A stretch of 29,570 nt of DNA, from NCBI GenBank assembly GCA_023389575.1, contig JAEWEG010000041.1:1-29570 (forward strand). The letters are read 5' to 3'. Under the pieces are notes generated by a model, which was not told where the DNA came from, ran no database searches, and saw only the letters and a program-made list of their open reading frames with translations. The position numbers were made by a program, and so were the translations under genes. Source of the DNA: Chloroflexota bacterium. Its GTDB lineage: Bacteria; Chloroflexota; Chloroflexia; Thermomicrobiales; UBA6265. This document shows positions 13,573 to 22,293 of this stretch, one piece after another. Position 1 is the stretch's first letter, and each line of letters begins with the position of its first letter.

Positions 13573-14991
13573 CTACGGCCAGGAAGATCTCGCGCGGATG
13601 ATGTCGTCGGTGCCGTACCATCGCTCGCGCACATTCCCGACGAGATAGAGCGACCCAGTGACAAGCACGGCGTTGCCATGGCCGTCGCCAGCCAGCTCGA
13701 GCGCCTGCTCAATCGCCGCGGCCGGTTCCGGCACGATATGGACTGGGCCGTGGAATCCGGCCTCCCGGACCATATCGGCCATGTCCGCCGCCGAGCGCCC
13801 TTCCTTGGCCGTCACCTGGGGCGAGGTCACCACCAGCACGTCGAGCACCGGAACGATGCTGCCGACCATGTCCTGGGCCTGTTTCGCCTCCAGCACACCC
13901 AGCACCCCGATCCGCGTGCCGCCCTCGCCGACCGGCAGGAGCGATGGGACATCTTCCGCCAGCGCGGCGATCTTCTCCGCGTTATGCGCGCCATCGAGCA
14001 TCACCAGCCGGCCTGGCTCGTCGATGATCTCCACCCGGCCGGGGATGCGCGCGCTTTGGAGTCCCCGCTCGACCGCCTCATCGGGGATGTGGAAGCCTTG
14101 TTCGCGAAGGGCCCGCACCGCCTCCAGAGCCAGCGCCCCGTTCCGCGCCTGGAAGCTGCCTCGAAGCGCGGTATGGTGCGTTGTGCCGGTGATCCCGTCC
14201 GTCCAGGTCGTTCCCCGCAAGTCCGTGGAGACATTCGTGGCCGAGATTTCCGGGGAGACCACCGTCAGGGGCGCTCCGACCTCGATGGCCTCATCGCGGA
14301 TGATCTGGAGCGCTTCCGGGTTGGTGACGCCGGTGACGGCCGGCACGCCGGGCTTGATGATGCCGGCCTTGTGCCAGGCGATTTCGGGGATGGTGGTTCC
14401 CAGGGTCGCGGTATGGTCGATCCCGACCGACGTGATCACCGCCACCACCGGGTCCACGATATTCGTGAGGTCGAAGCGCCCTCCGGCGCCGACCTCCAGC
14501 ACCGCGAAGTCCACCTCGCACTCGCGGAAGAACAACATCGTCAACGCGATCCAGGCCTCGCCGTAGGTGAGCGCTTGTTCCCCATCGGCGAGCCACGACG
14601 CATGCTCGTCGAGCAACATGTCGCACAACGCAACGTACATCTCGCTCGAGATCAGCTTGCCGTTCACCTGGAGCTTTTCGGCGGGGGTTTGCAGGTACGG
14701 GGAGGTGTGCAGGCCCGTGGTGAACTCGGCGCTGGTGAGGATGGCGGCGATCGCCGTGCTCGTCGATCCCTTGCCGGAGGTTCCACCGACGTGGACGATG
14801 GGATATCCCTGATGCGGGTTCCCCAGCCGGTGCAGGAACCGCCTGAGGCGGTCGGCCCGGAACACGGCCCTGGCCCGAATCGCCTCAAGCGATGAGTCCG
14901 TTGGCGTGGGCGTGGCTTCGATCAGCGCTTCGATTCGCGCGGTCGCCTGGTGGAATCGGGTGAGGTCGGATGATTGGTCGTCGGCGATCAT
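13573..14991 (-). CDS. folC: Bifunctional folylpolyglutamate/dihydrofolate synthase
   Basis: The protein has the Mur-ligase-like folate synthase motifs. These are the ATP loop GTSGKGST (about residues 70-77), HTSPYL, LEVGAGGRFDLTN, SVGIDHTATLG, the AWHKAGIIKPGVP block, and LDGAHN at the start of the C-terminal domain, which ends in VTGSLYLVG. FolC adds glutamate to folates, and in many bacteria it also joins pteroate to glutamate, in the cytoplasm. The frame is open to 15063, but MIADDQ at 14991 is the more natural start; GGAAGG lies only two bases before it, so TTG at 15006 is an alternative. It converges with the WYL regulator, with a 30-base gap. Length (472) is slightly above the usual 420-450. 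Confidence 0.93.
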   Translation of the reverse strand: MIADDQSSDLTRFHQATARIEALIEATPTPTDSSLEAIRARAVFRADRLRRFLHRLGNPHQGYPIVHVGGTSGKGSTSTAIAAILTSAEFTTGLHTSPYLQTPAEKLQVNGKLISSEMYVALCDMLLDEHASWLADGEQALTYGEAWIALTMLFFRECEVDFAVLEVGAGGRFDLTNIVDPVVAVITSVGIDHTATLGTTIPEIAWHKAGIIKPGVPAVTGVTNPEALQIIRDEAIEVGAPLTVVSPEISATNVSTDLRGTTWTDGITGTTHHTALRGSFQARNGALALEAVRALREQGFHIPDEAVERGLQSARIPGRVEIIDEPGRLVMLDGAHNAEKIAALAEDVPSLLPVGEGGTRIGVLGVLEAKQAQDMVGSIVPVLDVLVVTSPQVTAKEGRSAADMADMVREAGFHGPVHIVPEPAAAIEQALELAGDGHGNAVLVTGSLYLVGNVRERWYGTDDIIRARSSWP

Positions 14992-15161
14992 GGCCTTCCA
15001 GTCGATCAAGGCTGGTTCCCGTATCGGGTACCATAGTCTGGGCGTGCGAAACCGGCCCTCCACCCCTTAACCTGGGCACGGAATCCCGGACACGTTCGCC
15101 GCTCATTGTACGATTGCAACCAGGATTTCGCGTCGAATCTCACCAACGCCAAAGGACCGGC

Positions 15162-15872
15162 ATGCTCAATCTCTTGCTGACAATCGTGCTTCCCGTGATC
15201 ATCCTGACCCGCTTCAGCAGTGAGGACCAGCTTGGCCCGGACCGGGCGCTGGCCGCCGCGCTGGCGATACCAGTCGCCTACGCGCTGTACGAGCTTGCCC
15301 GCACCCGGAAGGTCAGCGCCAACCCGATCATCGGCATCGTTGGCGTGCTGCTCACCGGCGGGTTCCGGCTGCTCGAACTTCCACCCGAGTGGTTCGCCAT
15401 CAAGGAAGCCGCGATCCCCGCCACCCTCGCGCTGGCCATCCTCGTTTCGGCCTGGATCGGCAAGCCGCTGGCCCGGCTGTTCCTCAACATGATCCTCGAC
15501 CGCGAACGGATCGACGCCGCGCTGGCCGAAACCGGCAATGCCGAGGAGTTTGAGCAGCGCACCGCCATCGCCACCTACCTCCTGGCGGGCGCGTTCGTGC
15601 TCTCCGCGGTGCTTAACTTCGTGCTGGCCCGGATCGTGGTTACCAGCGATCCCGGCACCGACGCCTTCAATAGCGAACTGGGGCGGATGACCGCGCTCAG
15701 CTACCCGGTGATCACCTTGCCGGTGATGATCGTGCTGATGATCACCATCTTCTACATCTTCAACACCGTGGGGAAGATGACCGGCCTCGAAATCGAAGAC
15801 ATGATGAAGCAGAAGCCGAAGAAGGGCGCGGAACCCGCCGAGGTCGACGAGGAACCCGTCCCCACGCGGTGA
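15162..15872 (+). CDS. VC0807-family integral membrane protein
   Basis: The 236-residue product has about six membrane helices and closely follows the VC0807 family pattern: ILTRFSSEDQLGPDRAL, then a YALYELARTRKVS turn, GVLLTGGFRLLELPPEWFAIKEAAIP, and later SAVLNFVLARIVV, DAFNSELGRMTALSYPVI. The C-terminus is charged and cytoplasmic (MMKQKPKKGAEPAEVDEE). The family function is unknown; some databases liken it to intracellular septation proteins. AAAGGA lies five bases before the ATG at 15162, which decides the start over the longer frame beginning at 14970, since that would overlap folC. It is divergent from folC. Confidence 0.85.
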   Translation: MLNLLLTIVLPVIILTRFSSEDQLGPDRALAAALAIPVAYALYELARTRKVSANPIIGIVGVLLTGGFRLLELPPEWFAIKEAAIPATLALAILVSAWIGKPLARLFLNMILDRERIDAALAETGNAEEFEQRTAIATYLLAGAFVLSAVLNFVLARIVVTSDPGTDAFNSELGRMTALSYPVITLPVMIVLMITIFYIFNTVGKMTGLEIEDMMKQKPKKGAEPAEVDEEPVPTR

Positions 15873-16102
15873 TACGGATGGAAAACGCATCGCACAGGCA
15901 GCCTCCCGACCAACAGTAGGGAAGATCTAGCCGGCATGGTGGGGGCGGTCTCCGATCGAACCCGCCAGTGTATGGTCTTCCCCTGGAGTGACCTGTTCAT
16001 TCGGAGCCGCCCCGTGCTCGCACCGAGGGTGTCCGCCCTGCCGAACCATTCACGTCGCTTCCGCTCGTAGAGGAACCTTGACTGGCGCGACCCCGGTTGT
16101 CG

Positions 16103-17272
16103 TTACAGGAACCGCGCGGTCACGTCGTTCGCCAGCAGCAGGCCCCGCCCTGTCAACCGAATGCCTCCGTCCCCCGCTTCCAGCAAACCCATCCCTCGCA
16201 ACTCCGCGATCTGCTCCCCGAAGGCGTCGTCCAGCGACACTCCATGCCGCGCCGCGAACGCATCGGCGTTCACGCCCTGGTCCAGAAGACGCAGGCCCAG
16301 CATCATCGTCTCTGCCCGGGCCGTGACCGCGTCGATCTCCTCCACGTTGGAGGCCGTTTCCTCATCCGCCTCCACCGCCGCGCACCATCGCTCCGGCAGA
16401 AGGTGGTTCATGGTCCGCCGCGAACCCACCGTGCCATGGGCGCCCGCGCCAATGCCCAGGTAGTCGCCGTGTTGCCAGTAGATCGCGTTGTGGCGGGAGT
16501 ATCCCTCCGGATCGCGAGCCCAATTCGCCACCTCGTAGTGATTCCACCCCGCCTGGTCCAGTACCGAAATCGCCAGTTCGTACATGTCCGCCGTGGCGTC
16601 GTCGTCCGGCATCGCCAGGATGCCGCGGGCCGCCGCGTCCGCGTAGGGCGTGCCCGGTTCCACGATCAGGCTGTACAGGGAGAGGTGTTCGGGCGGGCGT
16701 GGCAGCGAAAGTACGCCCTCAAGGTCGCGCCGCCAGGTGTCGAGCGACTGGTTGGGCCAGCCGAAGATGAAGTCGAGGCTGACATTGTCGAAACCCACGC
16801 CATGGGCCGCCTCCAGCGAGGAGAGGACGTCTCCCGCCTCGTGGTGACGGCCAAGCGTGCGCAGACCGCGCCGGTCCAGCGTCTGCGCTCCGATGCTGAG
16901 CCGGTTCACCCCGGCCGTCAGGTAGCCGGCCAGCCGTTCGGCGGTGAGCCCGTTCGGATTGCACTCCATCGTGATCTCGGCGTCGGGAAGCAGGGCGAAA
17001 TGCTCCCGGCAGGCATTGAGTACCTGGCCGATCTGGTCGCCATCCAGCAGGGATGGCGTGCCGCCGCCGAAGAACACGGTCGCGACCGGTCGCCCAGCAT
17101 GTCGACCTCCCACCCGGGCGATGTCACGCGCCAGGCAGTCGACGTAACGCCCGATCAGATGGTCCTTGCCGGCATAGGTCGCGAAGTCGCAGTACGGGCA
17201 GATGTGCGCGCAAAACGGGATGTGAATGTAGATGCCAAGGGGCGCGCCCGGCGCCGAGGGGGCGATGATCAC
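16103..17272 (-). CDS. hemW: HemW-like radical SAM protein (haem chaperone)
   Basis: The radical SAM cluster motif is C21-x3-C25-x2-C28 within IPFCAHICPYCDF. Downstream are the SAM-binding GGGTPSLL, the MECNPNGL strand, RLSIGAQTLD, and the HemW-type segment VSLDFIFGWPNQSLDTWRRDL. A C-terminal HemN-C domain contains WARDPEGYSRHNAIYW and LGIGAGAHG. The protein has the HemW form of the motif, without the extra cysteine of true coproporphyrinogen dehydrogenase HemN, so it more likely handles haem delivery. It starts at GTG 17272, four bases after the stop of a 39-residue membrane peptide; translation of the two is probably coupled. Size (389) is normal. Confidence 0.92.
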   Translation of the reverse strand: MIIAPSAPGAPLGIYIHIPFCAHICPYCDFATYAGKDHLIGRYVDCLARDIARVGGRHAGRPVATVFFGGGTPSLLDGDQIGQVLNACREHFALLPDAEITMECNPNGLTAERLAGYLTAGVNRLSIGAQTLDRRGLRTLGRHHEAGDVLSSLEAAHGVGFDNVSLDFIFGWPNQSLDTWRRDLEGVLSLPRPPEHLSLYSLIVEPGTPYADAAARGILAMPDDDATADMYELAISVLDQAGWNHYEVANWARDPEGYSRHNAIYWQHGDYLGIGAGAHGTVGSRRTMNHLLPERWCAAVEADEETASNVEEIDAVTARAETMMLGLRLLDQGVNADAFAARHGVSLDDAFGEQIAELRGMGLLEAGDGGIRLTGRGLLLANDVTARFL

Positions 17273-17276
17273 GGCG

Positions 17277-17396
17277 CTACCAGCCCCGGTTCCGCCGCTT
17301 GATCATCGACACGATCCACCAGATGACACCGGCGATCATCATGCCCGTCACGATGACGAGCATGGCCACGCCGACCCAGGCCACAACATGATCCAA
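17277..17396 (-). CDS. 39-residue single-helix membrane peptide upstream of hemW
   Basis: A short frame starting with TTG at 17396 encodes a peptide with one long hydrophobic helix (AWVGVAMLVIVTGMMIAGVIW then WIVSMI) and a basic tail KRRNRGW. The tail should stay in the cytoplasm by the positive-inside rule. GGAGG lies seven bases before the start, a strong ribosome-binding site. The stop is four bases before the hemW GTG, so hemW probably depends on its translation. No family was recognised. A small protein that helps place HemW at the membrane is a reasonable guess but is only inference. The TTG start lowers certainty. Confidence 0.6.
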   Translation of the reverse strand: MDHVVAWVGVAMLVIVTGMMIAGVIWWIVSMIKRRNRGW

Positions 17397-17428
17397 TGGG
17401 AACCTCCGGAAAAGGAATAGGGGAGAGG

Positions 17429-17446
17429 CGGGGCGACATCGCCCCG
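17429..17446 (-). terminator. Hairpin between the MFS-1 gene and the hemW operon
   Basis: CGGGGCGA pairs with TCGCCCCG over a tight two-base loop, about 45 bases after the MFS stop on the minus strand. No T-run follows, so this may be a factor-dependent terminator or just a structured spacer. Confidence 0.45.
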
Positions 17447-17489
17447 GCATTCCGTCAATCCTACCCCGGATCGTTTGGCCGACGCCGGA

Positions 17490-18770
17490 TCACGATCGCG
17501 CGGGTTCGGCCTGGATGGGGCCGGTCGCGGCTGGTTCGGGGGATTCCACGGGGGCGCCTTCGCCCTTCACCGCGCTGAACGGCGCGCGATTCAGCCACAG
17601 CCCGAGGGTGCTGATGGCCCCGATGGCGGCGAACATGACCCAGGTCGCCAACTGCAGGTCGTGCTCCAGCCCGAAATCGTAGGCCACGCCGCCTACCAGG
17701 TTGCCCAGGCCACCGCCAACCGCCATCGAGAAGTAGGCCACCCCGAAATACGTGCCCCGTGCGGCGGGATCGGCGAGGTTGGCCGTCACCGTTTCCTGGC
17801 CCGGCCTGGCCAGGATCACCCCGATCGAGAACACGAACGTGGCCAGCAGGAGCGTGGGAACGCCGCCCGCCAGGCCGACCATGCCGATGCCGAGCGAGAG
17901 GATCGCCATGCCCCACACCAGCAGCCCCATTGGCCGCAGCCAGCGCCCGAGGAACGTGGGCAGCAGGAACCCGAGGCCAATGGTGACGCCGGTGTTGATC
18001 AGGTAGATCCACGACACCGCCGACACCGTGCCCGCGATATCCGTTGCCGCCAGCGTGATCGTCAATGAGAATTGCGTCCACACGAACCAGTAGCCGGAGA
18101 GCAGTACCAGGAAGATCATGAAGGTGCGGTCGCGCAGCGCCATTCCGACCCCTCCGAACGCCGACGTCGGCGCGGAGGAACTGGTGGAGACCTTCATCCC
18201 TGGCAGCAGCAGCCATACCGTGAGGGCCACGATCAGGTAGACGATGGCGCCGGCGTAACAGACCAGCCTGAAATCGTAGCGAATCAGGAACGCGCCGATC
18301 TGGGTACCCAGCGTGACCCCGACCCCGCCGAGCACGCCCAGCAGCGAGTAGATCCGTGGCCGGTCCTCGGGAAGCGCCAGATAGGCGATCGCCGCCGATT
18401 TCGGCGAGTCGAACATTGCCCCGCCCAGGGCGGCCAGGAGCAGCGAACCGAGCATCGTCCAGAAGGATTCGGCGAACGCCATCGTCGCGAACCCGGCGCT
18501 CCGGAACAGCATTCCGGCGATGATCGGCGCCTTCGGCCCGATCCGGTCGCAGATCACGCCGAAGACGACCCCCACCCCTTGCTGGGTGAATTGCCGGATC
18601 GCCAGCAGGATTCCGACCGTGGCCGCCGCCCACCCGAGGCCATCCACGTAGTGAACGGCCAGCAGTGGAATGACCAGGTAGTAGCCGCCCCACGTGCAAA
18701 CGGTGGTGACGTAGAGCGCGATGAGCCCGTAGGTGCGCTGGTGGGGCGTCAGGTTGGTGCTGGTCGTCAT
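17490..18770 (-). CDS. MFS transporter 1 (DHA1/MdtH-like exporter)
   Basis: The 426-residue protein has twelve predicted membrane helices and MFS loop motifs, including DRIGPKAP after helix 2 (motif A position) and a long central loop near residues 190-215 (LPGMKVSTSSSAPTS). The sequence IRQFTQQGVGVVFGVICDRIG and later VILARPGQETVTANL resemble MdtH-type drug/H+ antiporters. It would export a small hydrophobic compound or drug by proton exchange; the substrate is unknown. It is clearly a paralogue of the MFS gene at 20179-21462, sharing WAAATVG, SLLGVxGGxG and GAFLIxYDFRLVC blocks. The tail is acidic and Pro-rich. It is divergent from the LLM oxidoreductase gene, from which it could be co-regulated. 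Confidence 0.9.
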   Translation of the reverse strand: MTTSTNLTPHQRTYGLIALYVTTVCTWGGYYLVIPLLAVHYVDGLGWAAATVGILLAIRQFTQQGVGVVFGVICDRIGPKAPIIAGMLFRSAGFATMAFAESFWTMLGSLLLAALGGAMFDSPKSAAIAYLALPEDRPRIYSLLGVLGGVGVTLGTQIGAFLIRYDFRLVCYAGAIVYLIVALTVWLLLPGMKVSTSSSAPTSAFGGVGMALRDRTFMIFLVLLSGYWFVWTQFSLTITLAATDIAGTVSAVSWIYLINTGVTIGLGFLLPTFLGRWLRPMGLLVWGMAILSLGIGMVGLAGGVPTLLLATFVFSIGVILARPGQETVTANLADPAARGTYFGVAYFSMAVGGGLGNLVGGVAYDFGLEHDLQLATWVMFAAIGAISTLGLWLNRAPFSAVKGEGAPVESPEPAATGPIQAEPARS

Positions 18771-18847
18771 CGCGGGGAAGGTCTTTCGATCGACTACTGA
18801 AACCGTGGCTCATTCTCGCCGCGATCCGGGAATCCGGCAACGCCCGC

Positions 18848-18876
18848 TTGCCAGCGTCACGGCCAGGTGCAATGCT
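18848..18876 (+). promoter_or_regulatory. Possible promoter of the LLM oxidoreductase gene
   Basis: TTGCCA (18848-18853) and AATGCT (18871-18876) are separated by 17 bases. Transcription would start about 42 bases before the ATG. The -35 is good and the -10 is weak. Confidence 0.35.
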
Positions 18877-18924
18877 GAGGCTGAGAAACGCCCGTACCCC
18901 GATTTCCACTCACGAGGGATCGAC

Positions 18925-20124
18925 ATGACCCAGGCATTCCCCCGCATCATGATCGTTCTCGGCCAGCGCGTGTCCTGGCCCGAGATGCTTGCCCGCACCC
19001 TCGAAACCGAGCGCCTCGGGTTCGATGGCCTGTACCTGGTCGATCACTACTTCGGCCGCGTCGATCTCGACGAACCCACCCACGAAGGCTGGACCATGCT
19101 GGCCGCGCTGGCCCCGTTTACCCAGCGGATGCGGCTCGGGATGATGGTTTCCGGCAATACCTATCGCAACCCCGCCTTCCTGCTGAAACAGGCCATCACG
19201 GTCGACCACGTCTCCGGGGGGCGGGTCGATTTCGGGGTGGGCGCGGGCTGGCAGCAGCGGGAGCACGAGGCCTACGGCTTCCCGCTTCCGCCGGCGAAGG
19301 AGCGTGTCGACCGGTTCGAGGAAGCACTCCAAATCTGGGAGGAGCTCCAGGCGAACGATCGCACAACCTTCGAGGGCGAGCATTACCAGTTGCTCGACGC
19401 GCCCTTCCAGCCCAAATCGCTCCAGTCGCCGCGCCTGCCGCTGCTGATCGGTTCCACCGGCCCCCGGATGATGCGGCTCGTCGCCCGATACGCCGACCTC
19501 TGGAACGTGATCGCCACTCCCGAGGACGGCGCGGCGCTCAATGCCCGGATGGACGACCTGTGCCGCGAGATCGGCCGTGATCCGGCCACGCTGATCCGTG
19601 GTGTCAGCCCGTCGCTGAACCTGCTCGAATCGCCCGAGGCATTCGCCAGCGGAGTCCAGGCCTATGTCGATGCCGGGTTCCAGGACATCTGCATGCCGTG
19701 GCCCCGGCTCGACGCCGAGGTCCCGGTCCTTCGGGAAGTCGCCCGCGCCGTCCTTCCCGGTCTGCGTGGACAGGCCGTAGCTTCACCCGTGGCGAGTGGC
19801 GGAAAGCCCGCCCTGACGCCGGTGCTGGACGCCGGGGACGCCGCGCTCTCGTCCGTTGTCACCGCCTTCGGCGACGAGCCTTCCGGACGCCTGCTCCGCT
19901 TTCTCGCCACCCATCCGGAGGAGCGGTTCGATGGCGCCAGGCTCCAGAAGCACCTGGGCCTGGACACCCACGAGCAGGTCACGCGGGCCGCGATTGTCGT
20001 TGCCCGGGCGTTCGCGAACCAGGACCTTGACCGCCCCTGGGAGGAGGCGCAGAGCGGCTACCTGATGCCTCGAGCCGTCGCCGCCCGGATCATGTCGCTC
20101 ATTCCCGGCATGCCAGGTTCATGA
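18925..20124 (+). CDS. LLM-class (F420/FMN-dependent) oxidoreductase with extra C-terminal domain
   Basis: Residues 1-280 form a luciferase-like TIM barrel. Landmarks are ERLGFDGLYLVDHYF, RLGMMVSGNTYRNPAFLLKQAITVDHVSGGRVDFGVGAGW, the EHEAYGFPLPPAKERVDRFEEAL helix, and PLLIGSTGPRMMRLVARYADLWN. This subgroup commonly uses F420 or FMN to oxidise or reduce alcohols, imines or xenobiotics. About 110 residues follow the usual end (after about 290). They contain SGRLLRFLATHPEERFDGARLQKHLGLDT and EEAQSGYLMPRAVAARIM, which look like a small winged-helix/DUF6416-type module. GAGGG lies seven bases before the ATG at 18925; the frame is open from 18733. It lies between two paralogous exporters, which point away from and towards it. 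Confidence 0.88.
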   Translation: MTQAFPRIMIVLGQRVSWPEMLARTLETERLGFDGLYLVDHYFGRVDLDEPTHEGWTMLAALAPFTQRMRLGMMVSGNTYRNPAFLLKQAITVDHVSGGRVDFGVGAGWQQREHEAYGFPLPPAKERVDRFEEALQIWEELQANDRTTFEGEHYQLLDAPFQPKSLQSPRLPLLIGSTGPRMMRLVARYADLWNVIATPEDGAALNARMDDLCREIGRDPATLIRGVSPSLNLLESPEAFASGVQAYVDAGFQDICMPWPRLDAEVPVLREVARAVLPGLRGQAVASPVASGGKPALTPVLDAGDAALSSVVTAFGDEPSGRLLRFLATHPEERFDGARLQKHLGLDTHEQVTRAAIVVARAFANQDLDRPWEEAQSGYLMPRAVAARIMSLIPGMPGS

Positions 20125-20178
20125 CGCCCCCGCGGTAGTCCAAGACGGGAGAAGGGGAGTGACGGCGATCGCCGGGAT

Positions 20179-21462
20179 TCAGTTCCCGGCGGTCGCCCCG
20201 GCTGGCACGGCGGCCACCTCGACCTCGGGCTCCGGCGCGATCTCCACAGGCTCGGTGCGCACCTCCGAGAACGCCTTGCGATTGAGGAACAGCCCCAGCG
20301 CCGAGACAGCCGCCACGGCCAGGAAAAAGCCGCCCACCATCGGCTCCACGTTGTGCTCGCGTCCGAAGTCGTAGGCCATGCCACCGAGCAGGTTGCCGAA
20401 TCCGCCGCCGATCGCCAGCGACAACATCGCCACCCCGAAGTAGGTCCCGCGCATGGCCGGACTCGCCAGGTTGGCCGTGACCGTCTCCTGCCCTGGCCGC
20501 GCCAGCACCATGCCCACCGAGAACACGCCCGCCGCCAGCAGCACGCCCGGCACCCCGTTCGCCAGCCCGATCACGGCGAGGCCGCCACCAAGCAGCAGCG
20601 TTCCCGCAGACAGCAGGTCGATCGGCTTCCACCATCGCTCCAGCAATCGCGGCAGCAGGAACCCGAGCCCGATCATGATCGCGGTGTTGACAAGGTATAT
20701 CCACGAGACCGCCCGGTTGGTGCCGATGACATCGGTCGCCGCGAGCGTCATCGAGAGGTGAAACTGCGACCAGGAGAACCAGAACCCGATCAGGAGTACC
20801 ACGTAGCGCATGAACAGCCGGTCGCGCAGCACGTCGCGCATGCCGCCCCGCGATTCCTCCCGCGCCGTGGACACCGACAGACGCGGCAGCACCAGCGCCA
20901 CCACGATGCCCACGATCACGTACCCTGCCGCGCTCGCCAGGCACACCAGCCGGAAATCGTAGGTGATCAGGAACGCCCCAAGCTGCGTGCCAACCACCAT
21001 CCCGATCCCGCCGATCACGCCGAGCAGGGAATACGTGCGCTGCCGGTCCTCGGGCCTGACGATCGTGGCCAGCGCCGCCGAACTTGGCGATTCGAACAAC
21101 GCGCCGCCCATTCCAGAGAGCACCATTGAGACCAGCATCATCGAGATCGAGGTGGAGAAGCCCATCGCGGCGAAGCCGACCCCGCGCACCAGCATCCCGG
21201 CCACCATGAGCGGCTTCGGGCCGATCCGGTCCGCCAGCGCCCCAAAGGCGAAGCCAGTCCCCTGCTGGCAGAACTGGCGAATCGCCAGCATCAGGCCCAC
21301 GGTCGCGGCCGCCCACCCGAAGTCGTCCACGAAATGCACGGCCACCAGGGGTATGACGAGCAGGAACCCAGCCCACGAGATGAAGGTGGTCAGGAACAGC
21401 GTGACCAGCCCGCGCTGGCGCTGGCTGGCTGACAGTGGTTCGGTCGCGGCGGCGGCGGCCAT
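20179..21462 (-). CDS. MFS transporter 2 (paralogue of MFS transporter 1)
   Basis: Twelve predicted helices and MFS motifs are visible, including DRIGPKPLMVAGML and the central hydrophilic loop PRLSVSTAREESRGG. Much of the sequence aligns with the gene at 17490-18770, block for block (LAIRQF-QQG, ESPSSAALA, YSLLGVIGGIG, GAFLITYDFRLVC, ARPGQETVTANLASPAMRGTYFGVA). By eye more than half the residues are identical, so the pair looks like a duplication, with the LLM gene between. The start at 21462 removes 20 upstream residues with no family likeness, and GGAAAG lies about ten bases before it. It converges with the LLM gene and is divergent from the TRIC gene. The substrate is unknown. Confidence 0.9.
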   Translation of the reverse strand: MAAAAATEPLSASQRQRGLVTLFLTTFISWAGFLLVIPLVAVHFVDDFGWAAATVGLMLAIRQFCQQGTGFAFGALADRIGPKPLMVAGMLVRGVGFAAMGFSTSISMMLVSMVLSGMGGALFESPSSAALATIVRPEDRQRTYSLLGVIGGIGMVVGTQLGAFLITYDFRLVCLASAAGYVIVGIVVALVLPRLSVSTAREESRGGMRDVLRDRLFMRYVVLLIGFWFSWSQFHLSMTLAATDVIGTNRAVSWIYLVNTAIMIGLGFLLPRLLERWWKPIDLLSAGTLLLGGGLAVIGLANGVPGVLLAAGVFSVGMVLARPGQETVTANLASPAMRGTYFGVAMLSLAIGGGFGNLLGGMAYDFGREHNVEPMVGGFFLAVAAVSALGLFLNRKAFSEVRTEPVEIAPEPEVEVAAVPAGATAGN

Positions 21463-21587
21463 AATGAGTACTTTCCGGCGCAAGTGGGGCCAGGTAAATC
21501 GCTCAGGCGATTGTGGGCCCAATCATTCGTCCGGGCAATGGCCGCGTCACACGAATGGATGCGTCACGGGAGTGTTCCGGTTACCTC

Positions 21588-22241
21588 ATGTTCGATCCAT
21601 GGTCCCTGTTCGCCGTCATCGATGTCTTTGGCGTCTTCGTCGGCGCGTTCACGGGCACGCTCGTTGCCTACCGGCTGGGCTATGACATCACCGGGATCTG
21701 GACGCTCGCGCTGGTGGCCGGACTCGGCGGCGGGCTTGTCCGCGACCTCTGCCTGCAGGAGGGGCCACCGCTCGCCCTCACCGAGCCCGCCTATCTCCCC
21801 ACCGTGGCCGTCGCCACCTTCGCCGGCGCCTTTTACGGGGGCAAGGTCGACAGTACCCGGAAGACCATCGTCTACGCCGATTCCCTCGCCCTCATCACCT
21901 TCGCGGTGGCCGGCAGCCTCCGCACGATGAATTACGAACTCGGCATGTGGCCGACCGTGTTGCTGGGCGTCATCACGGCCGTTGGGGGAGGCGTCATACG
22001 CGACGTGCTCACCGGCGCGACGCCCATGATCTTCCGCCGCGCCGAGCTGTACGCCCTCTCCGCGCTGGGCGCCAGCATCGCCATGGTCATCCTCAACGAG
22101 TTCGACAGCCCGCGCGGCCTGATCGTGATCGCCGGGTACGTCGTTGGCCTGTCGCTCCGAATCGGATCGCTCCGCTACGGCTGGCACTCGTGGGCGCCCC
22201 CCACCTATCGCCGCGACGACTACCCACCGCCCCGCCGGTGA
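21588..22241 (+). CDS. TRIC/UPF0126-type (YicG-like) cation channel family protein
   Basis: The product has about seven membrane helices arranged as an internal repeat. Each half carries the family signature GGGxxRD: GGGLVRDLCLQEGPPLAL and GGGVIRDVLTGATPMIF. These lines form the ion path in trimeric intracellular cation channels and their bacterial relatives, which pass K+ or other monovalent cations; some relatives transport glycine. The C-terminus is Pro/Arg-rich and cytoplasmic. The ATG at 21588 has no clear ribosome-binding site. An earlier ATG at 21555 adds eleven residues, and the frame opens at 21513. The 125-base divergent spacer to MFS 2 contains an AATCGC/GCGATT inverted repeat. Confidence 0.85.
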   Translation: MFDPWSLFAVIDVFGVFVGAFTGTLVAYRLGYDITGIWTLALVAGLGGGLVRDLCLQEGPPLALTEPAYLPTVAVATFAGAFYGGKVDSTRKTIVYADSLALITFAVAGSLRTMNYELGMWPTVLLGVITAVGGGVIRDVLTGATPMIFRRAELYALSALGASIAMVILNEFDSPRGLIVIAGYVVGLSLRIGSLRYGWHSWAPPTYRRDDYPPPRR

Positions 22242-22293
22242 CGCTCTCGCGGTCCGGCGGTACCCACCAGGTTGAGTCGCGGGAGTCCATGCA

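Noticed and set aside
16097..17302. 401-codon plus-strand frame
   Set aside because: It is antisense to hemW, has no family likeness and is rich in Arg/His/Val, as expected from shadow frames in GC-rich DNA.
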